The notes beneath the pieces are model-generated. The model was not told where the DNA came from. It was given only the letters and a program-made list of their open reading frames with translations, and ran no database searches. A DNA stretch of 64,000 bases from Pseudomonas tumuqii (GTDB lineage: Bacteria; Pseudomonadota; Gammaproteobacteria; Pseudomonadales; Pseudomonadaceae): contig NZ_JAAOJA010000001.1 in assembly GCF_013184545.1 (NCBI RefSeq), forward strand, positions 124,001 to 188,000, written 5' to 3'. Positions 57,922-64,000 of the stretch are shown one piece after another. Position numbers and translations under genes: made by a program. Each line of letters opens with the position of its first letter. The first letter of the stretch is position 1.

Positions 57922-59706
57922 TCAACGCGCCTGATGCAGTAGGCGCAACAGCTGCGCCAGGCTGCGCGTGTTGAGTACGTCGGCGGGCTCCAGCCAGCCG
58001 CGGCGGGCTTGGCCAATGCCGTACTCGAGCAGGTCGAAGTCGCTGCTGCGATGGGCGTCGGAGGCGATGCTCACGAGCACGCCTTGTGCCTTGGCCAGCC
58101 GGCAATAGTGGTCGTTCAGGTCGAGGCGTTGCGGCTGCGCATTCGACTCGAGGAAACAGCCGCGCTGTCGCGCATGCTCGATGATCGCCTCGATATCGAG
58201 CGGGTAGCCTTCGCGTTCCTGCAGCAGGCGTCCGGTCGGGTGGGCGAGGATCGTGAAGTAGCGCGAATCCATGGCGCGCTGGATGCGTTGTGTCTGCTGC
58301 TGTACGGGCAGGTTGAAGTGACTGTGCACGGCGCCGACGACGATATCCAGGCGTGCCAGCAGGGTATCCGGCATGTCCAGCGTGCCGTCGGCGAGGATAT
58401 CGACCTCGATGCCCTTGAGCAGCGTCAGGCTCTGCAGTTCGTCGTTGAGCCGGTCGATCTCATCCAGTTGGCGCAGCAGGCGATCGGCGTCCAGGCCGTG
58501 GGCGATGCTCAGGCGCCGCGAGTGTTCGGTGATAGCCAGGTATTGCCAACCGCGTTGCTGGGCGGCCATGGCCATTTCGCGCAGGCTGTTGTTGCCGTCA
58601 CTGGCGCGGGTATGGCAATGCAGGTCGCCGCGCAAATCGTCGAGTTCGATCAGCCTGGGCAGCTTGCCGTGCTCGGCGGCGGCGATCTCGCCAGTATCCT
58701 CGCGCAGTTCGGGGGGGATCCAGGGCAGGCCCAGGGCCTGGTAGATGTCCGCTTCTTGGTGCCCGGCCAGCTGCTTGGCGTTGCGGTACAGCCCGTATTC
58801 GTTGAGCTTGCAGCCTTGCGCCCGCGCCCGACGGCGCAGGGCGATGCCGTGGGCCTTGCTGCCGGTGAAGTACTGCAGGGCCGCGCCAAAGCTGGCGGCG
58901 GCGACGATCCGCAGGTCAACCTGCATGCCGCCATACAGGCGCAGGCTGGCGCGGGTCGGTCCGGCGGCCATGACTCTTTCGATAGCGGGGTAGCGCAGCG
59001 CGCTGGCCATGACCCGGCTGTCTTGTGGGTCTGCCTGCAGCAGAATATCCAGGTCGCCGACGGTGTCGCGGCGGCGCCGGTAGCTGCCGGCGATGACGGC
59101 GACCTCGACCTTGGCCAGGCCGCGCAAATAGTCCAGCAGTGGTTCGGCCTGGGCGGCGGCCTGCGGCAACAGATAACGTCGCTCGGCGCTGGCCTTGGCG
59201 CCAATGGCGTGTTGTAAGCGCTCGATCAGGCGCGCGCCGAAGCCGGTCAACTGCCGCACCTGGCCGCCAGCCAGGGCCTGCCGCAGGCTTGGCAACGAGT
59301 CGACGCCCAGTTCCTGATACAGCTGCCGCACCCGCTTGGGGCCAATGCCAGGCAGGTGCAGCAATTCGCTCAGCCCCGCCGGGACTTCGCGCTGCAGGCG
59401 TTGCAGCAAAGCGCAGTCGCCCGTGCGGACGATTTCGTCGATTTTCTCCGACAGGTCGTGACCGATGCCCGGCAGCTTGGGCAGCGCGATGCCGCTGGTG
59501 ATCCGCTCGGCGAACGACAGCTCCTGGCTGCGCACCGTGCGCGCGGCATTGCGGTAGGCACGTATGCGAAACGGGTTGGCGGCCTCCAGCTCCAGCAGGT
59601 CGGCGATCTCCTCGAAGACCTGCGCGATGCGCTGGTTGTCGACCGCCGCGGCAGGCGGCCGGGCAGTGGCGGTGCTAGACGGCGAGGCCGGCGGGTGGCG
59701 AGGCAT
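57922..59706 (-). CDS. PolX-type DNA polymerase/3'-5' exonuclease
   Basis: 594 residues. Residues 1-150 are a helix-hairpin-helix 8-kDa region (LPKLPGIGHDLSEKI; LHLPGIGPKRVRQLY). The polymerase X palm follows, with GSYRRRRDTVGDLDILL (two Asp ligands) and VDLRIV (third Asp). A PHP nuclease domain fills the C-terminus: DLHCHTRASDGNNSL, AITEHSRRLSIAHG and LESNAQPQRLDL. Such proteins fill gaps and act in base-excision repair in other bacteria. It is on the strand opposite to the RtcB unit; the 30-base gap to the CBS gene suggests cotranscription with it. Confidence 0.9.
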   Translation of the reverse strand: MPRHPPASPSSTATARPPAAAVDNQRIAQVFEEIADLLELEAANPFRIRAYRNAARTVRSQELSFAERITSGIALPKLPGIGHDLSEKIDEIVRTGDCALLQRLQREVPAGLSELLHLPGIGPKRVRQLYQELGVDSLPSLRQALAGGQVRQLTGFGARLIERLQHAIGAKASAERRYLLPQAAAQAEPLLDYLRGLAKVEVAVIAGSYRRRRDTVGDLDILLQADPQDSRVMASALRYPAIERVMAAGPTRASLRLYGGMQVDLRIVAAASFGAALQYFTGSKAHGIALRRRARAQGCKLNEYGLYRNAKQLAGHQEADIYQALGLPWIPPELREDTGEIAAAEHGKLPRLIELDDLRGDLHCHTRASDGNNSLREMAMAAQQRGWQYLAITEHSRRLSIAHGLDADRLLRQLDEIDRLNDELQSLTLLKGIEVDILADGTLDMPDTLLARLDIVVGAVHSHFNLPVQQQTQRIQRAMDSRYFTILAHPTGRLLQEREGYPLDIEAIIEHARQRGCFLESNAQPQRLDLNDHYCRLAKAQGVLVSIASDAHRSSDFDLLEYGIGQARRGWLEPADVLNTRSLAQLLRLLHQAR

Positions 59707-59736
59707 GCTCTGGTTCCCTTGACGCAGGCGGCGCTA

Positions 59737-60192
59737 TTACGGCTGCTGATCGGCTTCCAGCCGTCCCTGGTAGGTCGCCAGTCGAGCCAGGTCGCGCAGG
59801 CCGTCGGCCAGTACGCCGAGCAGGTCGTCGGCGGCAATGATGCCGACCAACACGCCCCGTTCATCGACCACCGGCAGGCGGCGCACGCCGCCGCGGCGCA
59901 TCTTGGCGATGACGTCGAAGACATCCTCCTGTTCTTGTACCGTGATCAGCTCGCGCCGCTGGAAGTCGCCGACGGCCATGCGGCTCAGATCGCTCTCGTC
60001 GTTGGCGACCAGATCGAGCACGATATCGCGGTCGGTGATGATGCCCACCGGTACGAAGTTACCGTCGTCCGTGGGCTCGACCAGCACCAGGTCGCCGACA
60101 TGGTAGTCGCGCATCAGCCGCGCGGCGACGGCAACCGAGTCGGTGGGGGATGCCGCGACTATTTCGCGACAGCAGTATTCGCCAATGGCCAT
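59737..60192 (-). CDS. CBS-domain-pair protein
   Basis: 151 residues, two CBS domains (MAIGEYCCREIVAASPTDSVAVAARLMRDYHVGDLVLV; VIAKMRRGGVRRLPVVDERGVLVGIIAADDLLGVLA) and nothing else. Binds adenosine nucleotides or similar ligands as a sensor. ATG 60192 follows AGAGGTG. A candidate Anr box lies 93-106 bases upstream. It is immediately upstream of PolX on the minus strand. Confidence 0.88.
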   Translation of the reverse strand: MAIGEYCCREIVAASPTDSVAVAARLMRDYHVGDLVLVEPTDDGNFVPVGIITDRDIVLDLVANDESDLSRMAVGDFQRRELITVQEQEDVFDVIAKMRRGGVRRLPVVDERGVLVGIIAADDLLGVLADGLRDLARLATYQGRLEADQQP

Positions 60193-60284
60193 GATTTCAC
60201 CTCTGTGCACGCGTGCATGCACCTGTTGATGGAGTTATCGCAGGTGCGATACGTTCACGATGGGCGCAAGCCTGGCCGGGGTTT

Positions 60285-60298
60285 TTGATCTGCATCAG
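60285..60298 (-). promoter_or_regulatory. Candidate Anr/FNR box
   Basis: TTGAT-CTGC-ATCAG against consensus TTGAT-N4-ATCAA: nine of ten conserved positions match. It is 93-106 bases upstream of the CBS gene start, so a transcript starting about 41 bases from its centre would have a leader near 55-60 bases. No strong -10 sits at the ideal distance. CBS and Usp proteins are often under Anr in Pseudomonas. Confidence 0.5.
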
Positions 60299-60480
60299 CT
60301 TGAGGTGGATCGGATTGACCACAACCGGCCTCGGCGGATGGATGGGAGAGGAGGAGGGCGGCGAAACTACGCGGCAAGCGTCGAACGCCATCGTCAGCGC
60401 GCGGCGCCACGTGGCGGGCGCTATGGCGAAAGTCGCCGCTAACCCAGCGTTTGCGCGCACCAGGTAACGGGTACATAGCC

Positions 60481-60511
60481 AAAAAAAAACCCCGCCAAAC
60501 AGGGCGGGGTT
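60481..60511 (-). terminator. Terminator downstream of aceF
   Basis: AAAAAAAAA then ACCCCGCC-AAACA-GGGCGGGGT on the plus strand; on the minus strand this is a stem-loop followed by nine Ts, 41 bases past the aceF stop. Confidence 0.9.
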
Positions 60512-60551
60512 GAGGGACGAGCGTGGCGTGCTCGAAAGTTGAAGCCTGGGA

Positions 60552-62213
60552 TTACAGCAGCATGGTGCGAATATCTGCCAGCACATCGCCGAGGCGCTTG
60601 GTAAAGCGTGCGGCAGCAGCACCGTTGATCACCCGGTGGTCGTAGGACAGCGACAGCGGCAGCATCAGCTTGGGCTGGAACGCCTTGCCGTCCCAGACCG
60701 GCTGGATGGTCGCCTTGCTGACGCCGAGAATTGCCACTTCCGGCGCGTTGACGATCGGCGTGAAGCCGGTGCCGCCAATATGGCCGAGGCTGGAGATGGT
60801 GAAGCAGGCACCCTGCATGTCATCGGCGGAGAGCTTCTTGGTCCGCGCTTTTTCCGCCAGTACGGCGGCTTCGGCGGCCAGCTGCAGCAGGCTCTTCTGG
60901 TCGACGTTCTTGATCACCGGGACCAGCAGACCATCCGGGGTGTCCACGGCGAAGCCGATGTTCACGTATTTCTTGCGGATGATCGCCTTGCCGCTCGGCG
61001 CCAGCGAACTGTTGAAGTCCGGCAGTTCCCTGAGCAGGAAGGCGCAGGCCTTGAGCAGCAGCGGCAGCACGGTGAGCTTGACCCCGGCTTTCTCGGCCAC
61101 GGCTTTCTGCGCGACGCGGAAGGCTTCCAGCTCGGTGATGTCGGCCGAGTCGAACTGGGTCACGTGCGGCACGTTGAGCCAGCTGCGGTGCAGGTTGGCG
61201 GCGCCGACCTGCATCAGGCGGGTCATGGCCACTTCTTCGATTTCACCGAACTTGCTGAAGTCCACCACCGGGATCGGCGGGATGCCCGCACCTCCGGTGG
61301 CGCCGCCGGTTGCATCCGCGGGCGCTTCCTTGGCCTTCTGCAGCATCGCCTTGACATGCACCTGCACGTCTTCCTTGAGAATCCGGCCTTTCGGGCCGCT
61401 GCCAGGTACGGCCGACAGCTCCACGCCGAAGTCGCGGGCCAGCTGGCGCACGGCCGGGCCGGCATGCACCTTGTCGCCGCTGACGACTGCAGGCGCGGCT
61501 GCCGCACTGGCGGCAGCGGCCGACAGCTTGGCGATGGCGTTGACCTCGGCGGCGATTGCAGGGTCGGCGCCGGCCGGGACTCTGTGCACCTCGGCCGTTT
61601 GCGCTGGCGCTGCAGCCGGTGCTGGGGCCGCTGCGGCCCCGGCGACTTTCAGCTTGAGGATCAGGTCGCCGGTGCCGACCTCGGCTTCCAGCTTGACCTC
61701 GACGCTTTCCACCACGCCGGCAACCGGCGAGGGGATTTCCATGCTGGCCTTGTCCGATTCCAGGGTGATCAGCGACTGCTCGGCTTCAACCCTGTCGCCG
61801 GCCTTGACCAGCACTTCGATGACCTTGGCCTTGCCGGCCGAACCGATGTCCGGCACATGGATGTCCTGCACGGACGATGCGGCTGCCGCTGCTGGTGCCG
61901 CTGCGGCAGGCGCCGCAGCCTTGGGCGCTTCAGCAGGTGCGGGCGCTGCGGCGACTGGCGCCGGAGCGGCTGCGCTGGCGCCTTCGACTTCCAGTTCGAG
62001 CAGTTCGTCGCCTTCTTTCAGGCGGTCGCCCAGCTTGACTTTCAGGCTCTTGATCACTCCGGCTTTCGGCGCCGGGATTTCCATGCTGGCCTTGTCCGAC
62101 TCGAGGGTCAGCAGGCTCTGGTCGGCTTCGATGCGATCGCCGACCTTGACGAACAGCTCGATGACTTCGCCTTCACCACTGCCGATATCGGGTACGCGGA
62201 TTAATTCGCTCAC
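60552..62213 (-). CDS. aceF: Dihydrolipoamide acetyltransferase (pyruvate dehydrogenase E2)
   Basis: 553 residues. Two lipoyl domains at residues ~1-75 and ~115-190, each with the lipoyl-lysine motif ESDKASMEIP, joined by Ala/Pro-rich linkers. A peripheral-subunit-binding domain follows (residues ~250-285, GPAVRQLARDFGVELSAV), then the catalytic acetyltransferase core with DHRVINGAAAARFTK near the C-terminus (His active site). The start is GTG 62213 with AAGGAG overlapping the aceE stop, 11 bases between genes. It transfers the acetyl group to CoA. A strong terminator follows. Confidence 0.96.
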   Translation of the reverse strand: MSELIRVPDIGSGEGEVIELFVKVGDRIEADQSLLTLESDKASMEIPAPKAGVIKSLKVKLGDRLKEGDELLELEVEGASAAAPAPVAAAPAPAEAPKAAAPAAAAPAAAAASSVQDIHVPDIGSAGKAKVIEVLVKAGDRVEAEQSLITLESDKASMEIPSPVAGVVESVEVKLEAEVGTGDLILKLKVAGAAAAPAPAAAPAQTAEVHRVPAGADPAIAAEVNAIAKLSAAAASAAAAPAVVSGDKVHAGPAVRQLARDFGVELSAVPGSGPKGRILKEDVQVHVKAMLQKAKEAPADATGGATGGAGIPPIPVVDFSKFGEIEEVAMTRLMQVGAANLHRSWLNVPHVTQFDSADITELEAFRVAQKAVAEKAGVKLTVLPLLLKACAFLLRELPDFNSSLAPSGKAIIRKKYVNIGFAVDTPDGLLVPVIKNVDQKSLLQLAAEAAVLAEKARTKKLSADDMQGACFTISSLGHIGGTGFTPIVNAPEVAILGVSKATIQPVWDGKAFQPKLMLPLSLSYDHRVINGAAAARFTKRLGDVLADIRTMLL

Positions 62214-62224
62214 AGTGCGTCTCC

Positions 62225-64000
62225 TTAGCAGTCCAGTGGGTTGAGTTTTTCCGGGTTGATGCCGAACTTGGCGATGGCTTCGGCCACCACTTTGGGTTCG
62301 ATATCACCGCGGTCGGCGAGGGCTTCGAGGGCGGCCAGGACCACCCAGTTGCGATCCACTTCGAAGAAGTGACGCAGTTTCTTGCGGCTGTCGCTGCGGC
62401 CGAAACCGTCGGTGCCCAGCACCTTGTATTCCTTGCTCGGCACCCATTGGCGAATCTGGTCGGCAAACAGCTTCATGTAGTCGGTGCTGGCGATGACCGG
62501 GCCTTGGCGGCCCGCCAGGCACTGCTCGACATACGACTGCTTGGGCTTCTGCTCGGGATGCAGGCGGTTGTTGCGTTCCACCGCCAGGCCATCGCGGCGC
62601 AGTTCGTTGAAGCTGGTGACGCTCCACACATCGGCGCCGACGTTGAACTCTTCACGGAGGATCTTCGCCGCCTCGCGCACTTCGCGCAGGATGGTGCCGG
62701 AGCCGAGCAGCTGCACGTGATGGGCGGCTTCCTTCTTGTCCTCTTCGAGCAGGTACATGCCCTTGACGATGCCTGCCTCGACACCTTCAGGCATGGCCGG
62801 CTGCTGATACGCCTCGTTCATCACGGTGATGTAGTAGAAGACGTTCTGCTGCTCTTCGATCATCTGCCGCGTGCCTTCGCGGATGATCACCGCCAGCTCG
62901 TAGCCGTAGGTCGGGTCGAACGTGCGGCAGTTGGGAATGGTCGAGGCCATGATGTGGCTGTGACCGTCTTCGTGCTGCAGGCCTTCGCCGTTGAGCGTGG
63001 TGCGCCCGGCGGTGCCGCCGATCAGGAAGCCGCGGGTGCGGCTGTCGCCGGCCGCCCAGGCCAGGTCGCCGATACGCTGGAAACCGAACATCGAATAGAA
63101 GATATAGAACGGCAGCATCGGCTGGTTGTGGCAGCTGTAGCTGGTGCCCGCGGCGATGAAGGAGCTCATGGCGCCGGCTTCGTTGATGCCTTCCTCGAGG
63201 ATCTGACCCTTCTTGTCCTCGCGGTAGAACATCACCTGATCCTTGTCCACCGGCTCATACAGCTGGCCGACCGAGGAATAGATGCCGAGCTGGCGGAACA
63301 TGCCTTCCATGCCGAAGGTGCGCGCCTCGTCCGGGATGATCGGCACGATGCGCTGGCCGAGTTCCTTGTCCTTGAGCAACTGGGCGAGGACCCGCACGAA
63401 GGCCATGGTGGTGGAGATTTCACGATCGCCGGAACCGTCGAGGATGGCCTTGAGGGTGTCCAGTGGCGGGGTCGGGATGCTGAAACTGTTGGCGCGGCGC
63501 TGCGGTACGAAACCGCCGAGGGCGGCACGCCGCTCGTGCAGGTACTTGTATTCGGCGCTGCCGGGTTTCGGCTTGAAGAACGGCAGGTTCTCCAGTTCGT
63601 CGTCCTGCACCGGGATGTCGAAGCGGTCGCGGAACTGCTTGAGGCTGGCAACGTCGACTTTCTTGGTGTTGTGCGCGGTGTTCTTCGCCTCGCCCGCGCC
63701 GGTGCCATAACCCTTGATGGTCTTGGCCAGGATCACGGTCGGCTGTTCTTTGTGGTTGACCGCCTCATGGTAGGCCGCATAGACCTTGTACGGGTCGTGG
63801 CCGCCACGGTTGAGCTTCCAGATCTCGTCGTCGGAGAGGTCTTCGACCATCGCCTTGAGTTCGGGGCTGTTGAAGAAGTGCTCGCGGACGAAGGCGCCGT
63901 CCTTGGCCTTGTAGTTCTGGTACTCGCCGTCGATCACTTCGTCCATCCGCCGTTGCAGGATGCCGTCGGTGTCCTTGGCCAGCAGCGGATCCCAGAAGCG
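62225..64000 (-). CDS. aceE: Pyruvate dehydrogenase E1 component (5' partial in window)
   Basis: The frame is open to base 64000 (residues before MDEVIDGEY read ...RFWDPLLAKDTDGILQRR), so the start is outside. Visible: DAI-type E1 sequence with QLGIYSSVGQLYEPVD, EAGAMSSFIAAGTSYS and GVDIAYG-like TYGYELAVIIREGTRQMI; C-terminal segment ends PEKLNPLDC. Homodimeric E1 that decarboxylates pyruvate with thiamine diphosphate and reductively acetylates AceF. Stop TAA at 62225-62227 is 11 bases before aceF. Confidence 0.96.
   Translation of the reverse strand, partial: RFWDPLLAKDTDGILQRRMDEVIDGEYQNYKAKDGAFVREHFFNSPELKAMVEDLSDDEIWKLNRGGHDPYKVYAAYHEAVNHKEQPTVILAKTIKGYGTGAGEAKNTAHNTKKVDVASLKQFRDRFDIPVQDDELENLPFFKPKPGSAEYKYLHERRAALGGFVPQRRANSFSIPTPPLDTLKAILDGSGDREISTTMAFVRVLAQLLKDKELGQRIVPIIPDEARTFGMEGMFRQLGIYSSVGQLYEPVDKDQVMFYREDKKGQILEEGINEAGAMSSFIAAGTSYSCHNQPMLPFYIFYSMFGFQRIGDLAWAAGDSRTRGFLIGGTAGRTTLNGEGLQHEDGHSHIMASTIPNCRTFDPTYGYELAVIIREGTRQMIEEQQNVFYYITVMNEAYQQPAMPEGVEAGIVKGMYLLEEDKKEAAHHVQLLGSGTILREVREAAKILREEFNVGADVWSVTSFNELRRDGLAVERNNRLHPEQKPKQSYVEQCLAGRQGPVIASTDYMKLFADQIRQWVPSKEYKVLGTDGFGRSDSRKKLRHFFEVDRNWVVLAALEALADRGDIEPKVVAEAIAKFGINPEKLNPLDC

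Larger units (their letters stand above)
60193..60551. other. 359-base spacer between the CBS gene and aceF
   Basis: No convincing gene. It contains a candidate Anr/FNR box (60285-60298) upstream of the CBS gene, GC-rich sequence with no ribosome-site-supported reading frame, and the aceF terminator (60481-60511). Confidence 0.6.

Noticed and set aside
60213..60467. 84-codon plus-strand frame between the CBS gene and aceF
   Set aside because: No ribosome site, no recognisable domain and weak coding character; the region looks regulatory.
60636..62244. Two overlapping plus-strand frames of over 500 codons antisense to aceF
   Set aside because: Both are antisense to the lipoyl and linker regions of aceF and have shadow-like composition.

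Overview
The window looks like a chromosome segment from a Pseudomonas species. The GC content is high, and the housekeeping order pilQ-aroK-aroB-damX-gltB-gltD-hemE ... parA-like-usp ... selO-mscK-cvrA-acyl-CoA dehydrogenase-rlmJ-msrA-dipA-aceF-aceE matches, from memory, the P. aeruginosa PA5040-to-PA5015 region read in the same direction. The dispersed palindromic repeats resemble those of the mendocina/pseudoalcaligenes-type pseudomonads, but the species cannot be fixed from the sequence alone. All identifications come from reading translated sequence and motifs; no database search was run.

Layout. (1) 1-12.4 kb, plus strand: the end of pilQ (type IV pilus secretin), aroK-aroB (shikimate pathway), a DamX-like AAA/SPOR cell-division protein, gltB-gltD (glutamate synthase) and hemE (haem synthesis). 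(2) 12.5-14.3 kb, minus strand: a lipoprotein serine hydrolase and a small secreted protein of unknown function. (3) 14.4-32.8 kb, minus strand: about 20 tightly overlapping genes that read as an aryl polyene (APE/xanthomonadin-like) pigment cluster. It has two complete ketosynthases plus a short chain-length-factor-like protein, a ketoreductase, a hot-dog dehydratase, an AMP-ligase fused to a second dehydratase, two acyl carrier proteins, an aromatic amino acid ammonia-lyase that may supply the aryl starter, a methyltransferase, a flavin enzyme with halogenase signatures, two acyltransferases, a glycosyltransferase, a thioesterase, and an export set (MMPL protein, LolA-like protein, lipoprotein, antiporter-like membrane protein). 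(4) 33.0-47.5 kb: core genes again (orphan ParA, universal stress protein, thioredoxin 2, SLC13 permease, racemase, SelO, MscK, CvrA, acyl-CoA dehydrogenase). (5) 47.7-50.1 kb: a small tautomerase/MFS unit divergent from a LysR regulator. (6) 50.1-54.5 kb: rlmJ, msrA and dipA. (7) 54.5-60.2 kb: a second accessory block inserted between dipA and aceF, holding an unknown secreted protein, archease, RtcB RNA ligase, a DUF3775-like protein, a GYD protein, a PolX-type polymerase/PHP protein and a CBS-domain protein. (8) 60.5-64.0 kb, minus strand: aceF and the 3' part of aceE (pyruvate dehydrogenase complex), with aceE running off the window.

The most interesting parts are the pigment cluster, which has an unusual ammonia-lyase selectivity pair, a halogenase-like gene and a scar-like duplication of the ketoreductase 5' end, and the RNA/DNA-repair island next to aceF with a candidate Anr box. 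No tRNA, rRNA, CRISPR array, transposase or integrase was recognised.
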